A stretch of 64,000 bases of DNA from Turneriella parva DSM 21527 (GCF_000266885.1 NC_018020.1:930001-994000); one strand, 5' to 3'; counted from the first letter of the stretch, positions 24,196 to 32,260 are shown. Made by a program: numbers and translations. Notes: a model not told the origin generated them from the sequence alone.

Positions 24196-25370
24196 GGAGT
24201 GTTGGCGAGCTTTTCTAGCTCTGCGATGCGCTCGCTCTTGAATTCAGAATCGTATTCGGCGTCAGAGAATTGGCTCAGCTGGTACTTTTCAGTACGGTAT
24301 TCGCCGAGAAACGGCAGAATACCCCGTTTAATCGGTTCGGTCTGCTGAGTGTTTGCCAGAATGCGCTCGACCTGCTCGGGCGGTAAATTCAGGTCATCGG
24401 GGCTGATCGGCAGATTCATCTGCTGCCCGCGAAGCCCGGTCAGAACGTAGGGGCCGGGTATACGCCGGTCACGCAGAATTTTGCCGAAGAACAGCAGATC
24501 GACCCATTGCGTGCCACCACCAAGCTTCACGTCGGTGCGCGCATGCGCCAGCGGCTCGGGATTATCGGCCATCAAATTTGCCTCGATGCGGTAAGAACCC
24601 GAAAGGCGCACCTGCACTTCGGCTGAAACAATGAGTGAACCATTCTCAAGCCGTTCATGAAACTTGCCGGTGAATTTTGCCGGGGCCTGCGGCGACGAAA
24701 AGAAATGCGTTTTTAATTGGTGGATATAAGACGTCTTCTCTTCGGGCAACGCAAAGTCAACAGTGAGCTCCATATCGCCCCAATCGCTTTGCCGTGGTTT
24801 GAAAAAGAATGAAACTGAAATGGGAGACTTCGCATCGTTTTTGACAACATCGGGCGGCGGTGTGGGAAAAATAACACTCGCTGCGGTGCGCGTGAGTTTG
24901 GTGGCCTTGATATCGGGCAACACAAACTTTCCCGTTTTGAGATTCTGGCATCTCAGCTGCGTCTCGTGCGTCTGGTCTTCGTAAACCGTATGCGCTTCAG
25001 CCTGCAGAACGCACGAGTGCACGGGCTCTTGTGGTTTGCCGTCTTCAATGATCGGCATGGGCTGCATGGGTAGTTCAATAATTTCATGCCGCACCTGATC
25101 GACATCGCCAGCAGTCAGGGGCCTCGAATCGGGAGGGTACTGCGCCCATTCGCGAAAATCCATGAGCACCTTGGCAAACGGTACATCAGATTTTTTTGCC
25201 AGTTCAGCCAGCTCTTGCGTCGGGTCGTCGAAGCCGCTGATGCGCTTTCGCCGCGCCGCTTCACTGCTCGCAGAACTCTCACTACTGCGGCTGCCGAACA
25301 GCCAAAAGACCAGAAGCAGCAGCGCTACCGCAGCACCTGCAATGATAAAGATATTTTTACGATGGATCAT
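24192..25370 (-). CDS. Membrane-anchored exported protein of unknown function, paralogue B
   Basis: A 392-residue protein with one N-terminal membrane helix (about residues 7-26), a Ser/Arg-rich linker and two copies of a strand-rich region. The C-terminal one (about 245-335) contains GSYRIEANLMADNPEPLAHA, LGGGTQWVDLLFFGKILRDR and GPYVLTGLRGQQ, which match paralogue A. Two Cys residues near 120 and 140 (HSCVLQ, LRCQNL) may form a disulfide. No family name is recognised. The long hairpin at 25388-25435 lies just upstream. Confidence 0.72.
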   Translation of the reverse strand: MIHRKNIFIIAGAAVALLLLVFWLFGSRSSESSASSEAARRKRISGFDDPTQELAELAKKSDVPFAKVLMDFREWAQYPPDSRPLTAGDVDQVRHEIIELPMQPMPIIEDGKPQEPVHSCVLQAEAHTVYEDQTHETQLRCQNLKTGKFVLPDIKATKLTRTAASVIFPTPPPDVVKNDAKSPISVSFFFKPRQSDWGDMELTVDFALPEEKTSYIHQLKTHFFSSPQAPAKFTGKFHERLENGSLIVSAEVQVRLSGSYRIEANLMADNPEPLAHARTDVKLGGGTQWVDLLFFGKILRDRRIPGPYVLTGLRGQQMNLPISPDDLNLPPEQVERILANTQQTEPIKRGILPFLGEYRTEKYQLSQFSDAEYDSEFKSERIAELEKLANTP

Positions 25371-25387
25371 GAGAAATAGCCACGGGA

Positions 25388-25435
25388 ATGTCTAATAAGT
25401 CGCCGCTCAGGAGCGGCTCGCGACTTTTTAGACAT
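25388..25435. terminator. Long hairpin after the lipase-like gene
   Basis: A near-perfect foldback: ATGTCTA pairs with TAGACAT, AAGTCGC with GCGACTT, and CGCTC with GAGCG, with one mismatch and a GCTC bulge. It lies 12 bases beyond the lipase-like stop on the minus strand and before the next gene's ATG. No U-tract follows on the minus strand, so it is grouped with the other gene-end palindromes of this window. Confidence 0.6.
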
Positions 25436-25447
25436 CCCCCAAGGCAA

Positions 25448-26314
25448 TCAGTTCGGCGCTGCGCGCGCTATATCTGAGCGGTTCGGGTAGTCGAGGTGCT
25501 TAATCGCGACGCCAGCTGCACTGTGGCGCGGGTGCTGGTAATGGTTCGAATGCGCAGAATAATACTTGGTGCTGCGAAACGGCCAAATACCGGTGGTGAC
25601 GCTTTCACCGCCGCAGCGCGAGAAGCTGACAACGTTGCGATAGCTGCAGGTCGAATGCATCGCGAGCACCGTATCGTGGCTGCCGGGGAAAATCCAGTTG
25701 ATATACCACTCTGGGGTGTTGCCTGCGAGATGATAGAAAGGCGTGCCGTTGGTGAGGTTGTGGTCATAAGACGCGCGCGCTGCGCTGGTCTTCAGCACAT
25801 TCACCGCGTCGGGAAAGTTCAGAAAGAAATTCGACAGGCCGAGAGTGATCACGTTGAGTGTTTGCAGCACCGGGTTGCCGATGTTCGCCAGCTCAGAACC
25901 GCCTTCGGCTGAAACGAGCGAAGTGACGTAGAGCACGTTGTAGATATTTGACCTGTTATAGTTCGCCAAAACGAAACCGGTGGTTAATCCGCCCATTGAA
26001 TGGTTGACGATGCGGCACGACTGGCCGCGGTCGCGGCGGCAATGCGCATTCAGGTTTGCCAAGAGGCGTGTTGAACCGCGTTCTGCGCCGGCAACTGTCG
26101 GGTTAAAGCGGCCGTCGTAGCCGGTGTGCACGACTGGGGTCGAATTATCCTGAACACCCCAGTAGCTGGTGCAGGTCGATTTGCCCTGGCAGGTCTTTGC
26201 CGTTTCGGTCTTTTGTACCGAGAAATGAAAACCGTGAACGTAGATCGTGGTCGTCGCTCCGAAAGCCGCCCCGGTAAAGCCGAGAGTGGCCAGAAAGATC
26301 AGAACTTTTTTCAT
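25448..26314 (-). CDS. Secreted lipase/esterase-like alpha/beta hydrolase
   Basis: A 288-residue exported hydrolase. The signal peptide is MKKVLIFLATLGFTGAAFGA. It has an early YVHGFHFS oxyanion-type segment, and the nucleophile elbow is VNHSMGGL, a variant of GxSxG with Asn in the first position. Cys pairs (TCQGKSTC, HCRRDRGQSC, TCSYRNVVSFSRC) suggest disulfides in the periplasm or outside. Asp and His candidates lie in FPGSHDT and SNHYQHPRH. The start at ATG 26314 was chosen because GAGGAT lies 8 bases upstream and the signal peptide follows. The natural substrate is unknown; an esterase or lipase of the LipA type is likely. Confidence 0.85.
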   Translation of the reverse strand: MKKVLIFLATLGFTGAAFGATTTIYVHGFHFSVQKTETAKTCQGKSTCTSYWGVQDNSTPVVHTGYDGRFNPTVAGAERGSTRLLANLNAHCRRDRGQSCRIVNHSMGGLTTGFVLANYNRSNIYNVLYVTSLVSAEGGSELANIGNPVLQTLNVITLGLSNFFLNFPDAVNVLKTSAARASYDHNLTNGTPFYHLAGNTPEWYINWIFPGSHDTVLAMHSTCSYRNVVSFSRCGGESVTTGIWPFRSTKYYSAHSNHYQHPRHSAAGVAIKHLDYPNRSDIARAAPN

Positions 26315-26415
26315 CGAAGAATCCTCTTCACATTTTGATACACATATATGCGGCACCAGACCATAAGAGCGCCAAAAATTTTAGCATTGCATCATTCAGT
26401 TGCCAAACATAGTAG

Positions 26416-26429
26416 TGAACACTCGTTCA
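26416..26429. promoter_or_regulatory. Operator-like dyad upstream of plsC
   Basis: TGAAC-ACTC-GTTCA, a 14-base dyad about 50 bases before the plsC ATG. The same GAAC-N4-GTTC form occurs before the cyclopropane synthase gene (28436-28447). Both genes act on membrane lipids, so a shared TetR-type or FabR/DesT-like regulator is a reasonable inference. Confidence 0.45.
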
Positions 26430-26480
26430 GCAACAGGATTAATATTGCAACCCGCCGGGTAAAACCGGCATCTAATTTAC

Positions 26481-27260
26481 ATGAACCTTTTTCAGGGTGA
26501 CACCTATGCCACCCCTGCCGACCAGCGCACCGACTGGCAAGACTATGCGCTGCTGCGCTCGCGCTGGTGGCTCTACGCACGCTTCGTCGGCACGGTTTTT
26601 AAATCACGCAAACTGATAGAAGAGAATCGTTATGGTAATGACAACTGGGCCGAAACCTCGCTCGATGTCATGCGTGCCATTGAGGCCGTGGGCGGGCGTT
26701 TCGAAATCAGCGGGATAGATAACCTGCGCAAAGCCGAAGGGCCACTGGTCATCATCGCCAACCACATGAGCGCACTCGAAACATTCGTCTTGCCCTGCAT
26801 CGTGACGCCGATTAAGCCGACGACGTTCGTCGTGAAAGAGAAACTCATGCGCGGCGTCTTCTTTGGCAAGATCATGAAGTCGCGTAACCCGATCGTCGTC
26901 GGCCGCGAAAATGCACGCGAAGATATGGAGATTGTGCTGCGCGAAGGCGAGAAGCGCCTGAAAGGCGGCCTGTCTGTGATTTTGTTTCCCGAAGGCACGA
27001 GACAAAAATCATTCGTGCCTGAGAATTTCAACTCGCTCGGCACCAAACTCGCCAAACGCGCGGGGGTCAAGGTTCTGCCGGTCGCACTCAAAACCGACTT
27101 CTGGAGCAATGGCCGCATTCTCAAAGGGTTCGGCCCGTTGAAGCGCCAGCGGCGCATTCATATTGCGTTTGGTGAAGCAATCGACGTAGATAAAAGAGAA
27201 AAAGAAACCCACCAGAAAGTGGTGGATTTCATCTCACAGAATTTCTCGCGCTGGGCTTAA
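26481..27260 (+). CDS. plsC: 1-acyl-sn-glycerol-3-phosphate acyltransferase (PlsC family)
   Basis: A 259-residue acyltransferase that should add the second acyl chain in phosphatidate synthesis at the inner membrane face. Motif I NHMSALE is at residues 94-100, a NHX4E variant of the usual NHX4D. Motif III is LFPEGTRQK near 168. A basic FVVKEKL segment and a PVALKT end also fit. A long N-terminal extension of about 80 residues precedes the catalytic domain. It is convergent with the cyclopropane synthase gene, and a palindrome fills the junction. The Glu variant is known in some family members, so activity is likely. Confidence 0.88.
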   Translation: MNLFQGDTYATPADQRTDWQDYALLRSRWWLYARFVGTVFKSRKLIEENRYGNDNWAETSLDVMRAIEAVGGRFEISGIDNLRKAEGPLVIIANHMSALETFVLPCIVTPIKPTTFVVKEKLMRGVFFGKIMKSRNPIVVGRENAREDMEIVLREGEKRLKGGLSVILFPEGTRQKSFVPENFNSLGTKLAKRAGVKVLPVALKTDFWSNGRILKGFGPLKRQRRIHIAFGEAIDVDKREKETHQKVVDFISQNFSRWA

Positions 27261-27286
27261 AAGACTTTCGCTTAAGCGAAAGTCTT
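27261..27286. terminator. Perfect 26-base palindrome between convergent plsC and cfa genes
   Basis: AAGACTTTCGCTT is directly followed by its reverse complement AAGCGAAAGTCTT, with no loop and CTTAAG at the centre. It begins on the base after the plsC stop and contains the stop codon of the cyclopropane synthase gene (27274-27272, minus). It can serve both convergent genes. A short T-rich stretch (CTTTC) follows on the plus strand. Confidence 0.75.
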
Positions 27287-28393
27287 CTTTCCGATAAACC
27301 GTTTGCGATTGAACTTTGGTCGGTTCTTATGCGCAACAATCTGATAACAGGTCGCATGGCCCTCTTCGGCGATGTTGGTCGACCAGGCGAGAAATGCATC
27401 CCACAATCTGAACCAGTAGGGGCTATACGCGCCGAGAATCTTGTCTTCGTTGCTCAGCCAGTTTTCATGCCACTGGTTGAGTGTGCGGGAATAGTGAATG
27501 CCAATCGTCTCGACGCTGCGCACTTCGAAACGCGCCTTTTCGAGTTTAGCGACGTACCACTTCAGCGGCATGCTCGCATCTGCCCCCGGAAAGATGTATT
27601 TATTCATGAATAGACCCCAGACGAGGCTCTCCATGTTCCAGAGGCCCGCTTTGAGGCCTGCTACCTGCTGGTAATAGATACCGTCGTCGTCGAGCAGGTT
27701 ATAAATCTGCTTCATGAACTTGTTGAAGTTTTTCACGCCCACGTGTTCGGCCATTTCAACGCAGGTAATTTTATCGAACTTCTGTCTCGGTATGTCACGG
27801 TAGTCGATTTTCAAAACGTTAACTTTGCCCTGAAGCTTCTGTTTCACGATCTGCTCGCTGATATACTGGTAACCCTGTTCTGCAATCGTGACGCCGGTAA
27901 CCTGCGCGCCGTATTTTTTAGCGGAGTTATAGAGCAACGTGCCCCAACCACAACCGATATCGAGCATTTTGTCGCCTTTTTGAAGGAGAATCTTCTCGGC
28001 GATCAGGTCAATCTTGTTCTGCTGCGCCTGCTCAAGCGTTTCTCTGCCCGTCTTGTAAATACCACTGGTGTAGACCATGGGTTTGCCGAGAAACCAAGAG
28101 AAGAAATCGTTGCCAATATCGTAGTGGTCTTGCGCGATGCGCGTGTCTTGCGCTTTAGAATGAATAATTACCTGCGGGAGAAATTTCGTCAGCAAGAAGC
28201 TGTAGTGTGAAGATACAAACCTGAAATCAAATATTTCATGCTTGTGCTTCAAAAGCTTTGCAAATGTGTCGACGGTAAGGTCTATATCACCCGCGATGTA
28301 GTCTTCGACAACGCGCGTGATGGGTACTGTTTTCTGTTGGTAGCGCCGGGTTAAAGAGTTCTTCTTTACGCGAACGAAATCTGCTATTCTCAT
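27272..28393 (-). CDS. Cyclopropane-fatty-acyl-phospholipid synthase family methyltransferase
   Basis: A 373-residue SAM-dependent enzyme that methylates or cyclopropanates double bonds in membrane lipids. It contains QDHYDIGNDFFSWFLGKPMVYTSG, the SAM motif LDIGCGWGTLLYNSAKKYGAQVTGVTIAEQGY, VEMAEHVG and the YYQQVAG/FPGA region of the family. The start was taken at ATG 28393 (MRIADFVRVKK); the frame continues to 28429 without support. In this window a desaturase is also encoded, so a substrate supply is plausible. The operator-like dyad at 28436-28447 lies upstream. Confidence 0.92.
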   Translation of the reverse strand: MRIADFVRVKKNSLTRRYQQKTVPITRVVEDYIAGDIDLTVDTFAKLLKHKHEIFDFRFVSSHYSFLLTKFLPQVIIHSKAQDTRIAQDHYDIGNDFFSWFLGKPMVYTSGIYKTGRETLEQAQQNKIDLIAEKILLQKGDKMLDIGCGWGTLLYNSAKKYGAQVTGVTIAEQGYQYISEQIVKQKLQGKVNVLKIDYRDIPRQKFDKITCVEMAEHVGVKNFNKFMKQIYNLLDDDGIYYQQVAGLKAGLWNMESLVWGLFMNKYIFPGADASMPLKWYVAKLEKARFEVRSVETIGIHYSRTLNQWHENWLSNEDKILGAYSPYWFRLWDAFLAWSTNIAEEGHATCYQIVAHKNRPKFNRKRFIGKKTFA

Positions 28394-28435
28394 AAATGAT
28401 AGACTGTACGCGAGACCTGCTGGCAACACTCAATT

Positions 28436-28447
28436 GAACAAACGTTC
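28436..28447. promoter_or_regulatory. Operator-like dyad upstream of the cyclopropane synthase gene
   Basis: GAAC-AAAC-GTTC, 43 bases before the ATG on the minus strand. It has the same arms and spacing as the site before plsC. Confidence 0.4.
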
Positions 28448-28449
28448 GC

Positions 28450-28489
28450 AATAACTGACGCTGGCGTCAGTTATTTAACGCTGTTAAAT
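28450..28489. terminator. Two adjoining palindromes after the hemerythrin gene
   Basis: AATAACTGACGC-TG-GCGTCAGTTATT (28450-28475) has perfect 12-base arms. It shares three bases with ATTTAAC-GCT-GTTAAAT (28473-28489). They lie immediately beyond the hemerythrin stop at 28493 and before the cyclopropane synthase promoter region. They probably form the end of the hemerythrin transcript, again without a U-tract. Confidence 0.55.
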
Positions 28490-28492
28490 TTC

Positions 28493-29020
28493 TTAGTTGC
28501 CTTTGAGAATTCTGGGAAAAAGCAACTCGCTCTCGATTTGCATGTGCTCTTCGAGGTCATTCGTCAGTTGGCGCAGTTTGTAAGAAAGCCTTGCGAGCAC
28601 GGGAATAAATCCGCCCTTTTTTGAAAGCTGGTCAGCGAGTTTTTTCACACGCTCAATCTCTTCTTCGTGGTGCTGGTGCTCTTCGAGCATGTGCTTAATC
28701 GGCCCGGTGTAGGTGCGCGCGACTTCGTCGCGGTTCTTGCCCGAGTGATCGAGCTCGCGAATCCAGGGAAACAGAATCTGCTCTTCGTCGTGCAGGTGCA
28801 TCACCATGTCGCGGTGGTATTTTTTCCAGAGCGCCGCGAGCTCGGCGAGCTCTTCAGGCGGCTCTTGTACTTCTTTCTGAGCGAGCACAATAAGGTCGTC
28901 GATCTCTTCCATAATGTTGCGGGTGAATTCGTGGTGCGTCGCGATCAGGTAGCTCATCACCTGCACGTTACTGTACTCGGGAATCGCGTTGCCGATGAAA
29001 TTGGGGTCAGCTGTTTTCAT
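28493..29020 (-). CDS. Hemerythrin-domain protein (possible Fe-S cluster repair type)
   Basis: A 175-residue four-helix bundle protein. The His/Glu ligands expected for a di-iron hemerythrin site are visible: IATHHEFTR, MVMHLHDEEQILFPWI, LEEHQHHEEE and EEHMQIESELLFPRI. The spacing resembles RIC/YtfE and ScdA-like repair proteins, but the N-terminal Cys-containing ScdA domain is absent. It may bind oxygen or nitric oxide, or repair iron-sulfur clusters. The start was set at MKTADPNF (29020), since the longer frame to 29071 has no supporting ribosome-binding site and adds an unusual hydrophobic piece. Confidence 0.88.
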   Translation of the reverse strand: MKTADPNFIGNAIPEYSNVQVMSYLIATHHEFTRNIMEEIDDLIVLAQKEVQEPPEELAELAALWKKYHRDMVMHLHDEEQILFPWIRELDHSGKNRDEVARTYTGPIKHMLEEHQHHEEEIERVKKLADQLSKKGGFIPVLARLSYKLRQLTNDLEEHMQIESELLFPRILKGN

Positions 29021-29159
29021 GAACACCTCAGTAGCCGACGAATAGAGCGGAGCGATCAGCCTGTCAAACAATTCTCGACTTATGGAGCGTTATATCTTTA
29101 ATTAGGTTGACGGCCAGTCTCTGCATGCCCGCGGTTTGCGCTGGCATGGCATCGCCCAA

Positions 29160-30425
29160 ATGAAAATACCTGAACTCCTCATGCCTGCCGGTAGCCCGCA
29201 CAAGCTTCGGGTTGCCATTGAGTACGGTGCCGATGCAGTCTATTGCGGCGTACCCCGCTACTCATTGCGCGCGCGGGAAAACGAGTTTCGCCTGCACAAC
29301 CTGGGCGAGGCGGTCGAATTCGTGCGCGCGCGCGGCAAGAAGATCTACTTCACCGTCAATGCGATACCGCGCAACTCGAAGGTGCCCGGCTACCTGCGCT
29401 ACCTCAAGGCCATGGCGGAGCTCAAACCTGACGGGCTCATCATGGCTGATCCGGGTCTCATCATGATCACCCGCGATAATTTTCCCGACCTGCCGGTGCA
29501 TATCTCGGTACAGGCAAACGTGATGAATTTCGCGGCGGTCGAGTTCTGGCACAGGTTCGGGGCCAAACGCGTGATACTCTCGCGCGAGGTCACGCTCGCA
29601 GAAGTGAGGGAAATCCGCCAGCGCTGCCCCGACATGGAGATCGAGGTCTTTGTGCACGGTTCGATCTGCATTGCACACAGCGGGCGTTGCTTCATGAGCA
29701 ATTACTTCAAGAACCGCGACGCCAACCAGGGCGCGTGCAACAACGCGTGCCGCGACCAGTACCAGGTCTATCTCATGAACCCCGAGAAAGAAGATGCGCA
29801 AATGGAGCTCATCAGCTCTGACGAAGGCACTTTTCTCATGAATTCAAAAGACCTGCGCGCGATCGAATTTCTCGATGAACTCACGGAAATCGGCGTCGAT
29901 TCGATCAAGGTCGAAGGCCGCACGAAGAATGACTACTACGCCGCAATGATTGCGCGCACATACCGGCGCGCGCTCGACGATATTCGTGACGGCAAATCGT
30001 TCGACCGCCGGTTACTGACCGAACTCGACAAGGTGGCGTCGCGCAAGTATTTCTCGGGTTTTCTGACCCGGGGCATGGAAGATCGGGTGCCTGAAGATGA
30101 GCGCGATTTCCAAAACGAAGAAGGGAACACGCACTACCAGTCACACCACTACGCCGGCTGCGTCAAACGCCAGGATGCCGACGGTATCGCATGGTTTGAC
30201 CTGAAAACCCGGCTCACCGAAGGTGACGAACTCGAAGTTTTTTTTCCGGGACAATTTGAATCCAAGTTGGCAACGGCGGGTAAGATTCTGCGCAATGGCA
30301 GCGAACACACTGTGCTGAGCGGTGGCATCGGCGAGGTGGGTATGTACCTGCCGTTTGCCGTACCGGAAAATGCATTTCTCGCGCGAGTGATGACCGATTA
30401 TTTGACCGCTGCAGCGCCCAAATAA
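29160..30425 (+). CDS. trhP: Peptidase U32-family protein, TrhP/YegQ type (tRNA hydroxylation)
   Basis: A 421-residue U32 protein. It begins KIPELLMPAGSPHKLRVAIEYGADAVYCG, has MADPGLIMI, VHGSICIAHSGRCFMSNYF and ACNNACRDQY, and the FLMNSKDL motif. The four Cys in the two central motifs are probably Fe-S ligands. In E. coli, TrhP makes 5-hydroxyuridine at tRNA position 34 using prephenate. Names involving collagenase or protease are historical. The start ATG 29160 was preferred to 29136. The C-terminal codons and stop lie inside a 40-base palindrome. Confidence 0.9.
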   Translation: MKIPELLMPAGSPHKLRVAIEYGADAVYCGVPRYSLRARENEFRLHNLGEAVEFVRARGKKIYFTVNAIPRNSKVPGYLRYLKAMAELKPDGLIMADPGLIMITRDNFPDLPVHISVQANVMNFAAVEFWHRFGAKRVILSREVTLAEVREIRQRCPDMEIEVFVHGSICIAHSGRCFMSNYFKNRDANQGACNNACRDQYQVYLMNPEKEDAQMELISSDEGTFLMNSKDLRAIEFLDELTEIGVDSIKVEGRTKNDYYAAMIARTYRRALDDIRDGKSFDRRLLTELDKVASRKYFSGFLTRGMEDRVPEDERDFQNEEGNTHYQSHHYAGCVKRQDADGIAWFDLKTRLTEGDELEVFFPGQFESKLATAGKILRNGSEHTVLSGGIGEVGMYLPFAVPENAFLARVMTDYLTAAAPK

Positions 30426-30431
30426 TCGGTC
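30392..30431. terminator. 40-base near-perfect palindrome covering the trhP stop
   Basis: Outer arms GACCGATTATTTG (30392-30404) and CAAATAATCGGTC (30419-30431) are perfect inverses, and the centre CGCTGCAGCG is itself palindromic. Only two base pairs in the full 40-base foldback fail. The right arm contains the TAA stop codon, so the last 11 codons of the gene are part of the hairpin. Confidence 0.65.
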
Positions 30432-30434
30432 GAG

Positions 30435-31280
30435 TTATTCTGATTTCGCCAAAGCCGTCGGGCTCGCAAAAAGCTGGCGCAGCTTTTGCCTGAGCTTCGG
30501 TGCGCGCCACGCGTCGCGAAACATATCGGCGAATTCGTGAAATTGAATCTTGAACCAGTTGTGCGTCGCAAGGTTCTTGGTCAGGCCATAGCGCACCGGC
30601 AGCGTCTCGGGTACGAATGTCTTGAAGAGCCTGTCCCAAATTATGAAGATGCCACCGTAGTTCGTGTCGATGTATTCTGGGTTCGAGCCATGGTGCACGC
30701 GGTGGTGCGAGGGAGTGTTCATGACATATTCCAGGGGGCCCAAGGTGCGAATCGTCTCGGTGTGAATCCAGTACTGGTAAAGAAGACTCACCGACATCTG
30801 TATCAGAATCCAGTGCGGGGGAAATCCCACAAAGGCGACGGGTAACCAAAACGGTGTTTCAATGATCGGCGCTGTCCACGATTGCCTGAGCGCAGTTGCC
30901 AAATGGTAACGTTGGCTTGAATGGTGCACGACATGCGTGCCCCATAAAAAGCGGATCTCGTGCGCCAGACGGTGCATCCAGTAAAACGCGAAGTCGTCGA
31001 GAACAACGAGCACAATCCACGCGGCCCAGACCGGCGTACTCTCAAAGTGTTTCGGCCCGGCATCGTAACAGAGCTTCAAGAGCCAGATAAAAACAAAGTT
31101 CCAGAAAAATCGCACGACGAGACTGCCGAGCCCACCGGAGAGACTTGCGGCTGTGTCGGCGACTTCGTATGCGCGTTTCTGTTTCCACAGCACGAGATTC
31201 TCGATGCCCATGGTGATGATGTAGAAAGGTATCGCGAGAATCGTCGGTTCTTCTTCAATATATTGAATCAGCTGTTCCAT
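30435..31280 (-). CDS. Fatty acid hydroxylase/sterol desaturase superfamily protein
   Basis: A 281-residue membrane di-iron oxygenase. His motifs are HRLAH near residue 103, HVVHHSSQRYH near 114-125 and HRVHHG near 192. Hydrophobic segments lie near 10-30, 50-70, 80-100 and 145-165. Family members hydroxylate or desaturate sterols, ceramides, carotenoids or ether lipids; the substrate here is not known. It is co-transcribed with and overlaps the TetR gene by one base (TAATG), so a lipid signal probably controls its level. Confidence 0.92.
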   Translation of the reverse strand: MEQLIQYIEEEPTILAIPFYIITMGIENLVLWKQKRAYEVADTAASLSGGLGSLVVRFFWNFVFIWLLKLCYDAGPKHFESTPVWAAWIVLVVLDDFAFYWMHRLAHEIRFLWGTHVVHHSSQRYHLATALRQSWTAPIIETPFWLPVAFVGFPPHWILIQMSVSLLYQYWIHTETIRTLGPLEYVMNTPSHHRVHHGSNPEYIDTNYGGIFIIWDRLFKTFVPETLPVRYGLTKNLATHNWFKIQFHEFADMFRDAWRAPKLRQKLRQLFASPTALAKSE

Positions 31281-31900
31281 TATTTTCTCCCGGTTATTGA
31301 ATCGCTTAAGTTTGCGTTGCCTTGCGCAGCGATGAGCGCAACGAAGGTGCGCACGAGCCGCATAATTTCGCGCTCGATGAAATCGTCGGCGATCAGGTGC
31401 TTTTCAGTGGCAATTCCCTGCATCAGGTAAATGACTGCGTGCGCCGCGCTGCGCAGCATCGCCTGCGACTCTGCCGGAAACGCCTGCCCGATCAGCGCAT
31501 GCGTGTTAAGGCGATGCTGCTCGATGATCGGCTGAATTGCTTCTTTGAGATCGGCATCGGCCGACGATTCGGCAAAAAGTCTTGAGACCGCTATGAAATC
31601 CGCCGAACGAAACCAGGTTTCAAGGTCGTCGACGATGCGCATGAGATCGGGTTCGCACGCCTCGCCCAGCAAGCAGTTAAAATCGCGAATAACTTTATCA
31701 AACAGATAGTGCGTGGCGCCGGCGACGGCAGCAGTCTTGCTGGGGTAATAGCGAAAGAGCGCGCCCTGCGAAACGCCCGCAGCTTCGGCGATGTCGGTGG
31801 TGGTGAGGCGACTGAAGCCCTTGTTCACAATGCACGCAACGGTCGCAGCGTGTAGTTTTTTCAGGGTCTGTTGGCGCCGCTCAGCTTGGGTCTGCCGCAT
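31280..31900 (-). CDS. TetR family transcriptional regulator
   Basis: A 206-residue TetR protein. It has a typical N-terminal helix-turn-helix, VNKGFSRLTTTDIAEAAGVSQGALFRYYPSKTAAVAGA. The C-terminal ligand-binding domain is helical and carries a Cys near residue 75 (LLGEACEPDL). It begins the two-gene operon with the hydroxylase. The perfect palindrome AGTGACTAGTCACT, 26 bases upstream of its ATG, is a likely autoregulatory operator. The inducer is unknown, but a hydrophobic acyl or sterol compound would suit the partner gene. Confidence 0.92.
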   Translation of the reverse strand: MRQTQAERRQQTLKKLHAATVACIVNKGFSRLTTTDIAEAAGVSQGALFRYYPSKTAAVAGATHYLFDKVIRDFNCLLGEACEPDLMRIVDDLETWFRSADFIAVSRLFAESSADADLKEAIQPIIEQHRLNTHALIGQAFPAESQAMLRSAAHAVIYLMQGIATEKHLIADDFIEREIMRLVRTFVALIAAQGNANLSDSITGRK

Positions 31901-31925
31901 AGGGCGGTTTATTGGCTCTATACAT

Positions 31926-31939
31926 AGTGACTAGTCACT
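31926..31939. promoter_or_regulatory. Perfect operator-like palindrome upstream of tetR
   Basis: AGTGACTAGTCACT, a perfect 14-base palindrome, lies between the tetR start (31900, minus) and the AbrB promoter (31983 on, plus). TetR-family proteins often bind such sites in their own promoters. Confidence 0.6.
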
Positions 31940-31982
31940 TTTTATAATTCAAATCTCAATGCTTGTTTAGAAATGCTTTTTA

Positions 31983-32011
31983 TTGACAATTCCTTACCAC
32001 GTACTGATACT
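31983..32011 (+). promoter_or_regulatory. Sigma-70-like promoter of the AbrB/PIN pair
   Basis: TTGACA (31983-31988) and GATACT (32006-32011) are separated by 17 bases. AAGGA lies shortly before the ATG at 32021. This is the clearest promoter in the window. Confidence 0.6.
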
Positions 32012-32020
32012 GTAAGGACA

Positions 32021-32260
32021 ATGACGTCCAAGATTACCTCGAAATACCAAGTCACGATTCCCAAACGGATTCGAGACCGCATGCACCTGGAGATCAACAG
32101 CGCAATCGAATGGGTAGTTGAGGGTGGCAAGGTTGTCGTCAAAAAAGCAGAATCACCGATTTTGAAATACCGCGGCTTCATCAAAACGGGACCGGGTGAT
32201 ATCGATGCAGATATCGCCGCCGCTCGTGACAATTATCTCAAGAGCAAATTTGGCAAATGA
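32021..32260 (+). CDS. AbrB/SpoVT-type antitoxin
   Basis: A 79-residue protein with an N-terminal swapped-hairpin DNA-binding domain, TSKITSKYQVTIPKRIRDRMHL...EWVVEGGKVVVKK, as in AbrB/MazE antitoxins. A C-terminal tail (YRGFIKTGPGDIDADIAAARDNYLKS) would wrap the toxin. The start at ATG 32021 is supported by AAGGA and by the promoter just upstream; the longer frame from 31973 would run into the promoter. The stop overlaps the PIN gene start by 4 bases, as usual in toxin-antitoxin operons, and the complex probably represses its own promoter. Confidence 0.92.
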   Translation: MTSKITSKYQVTIPKRIRDRMHLEINSAIEWVVEGGKVVVKKAESPILKYRGFIKTGPGDIDADIAAARDNYLKSKFGK

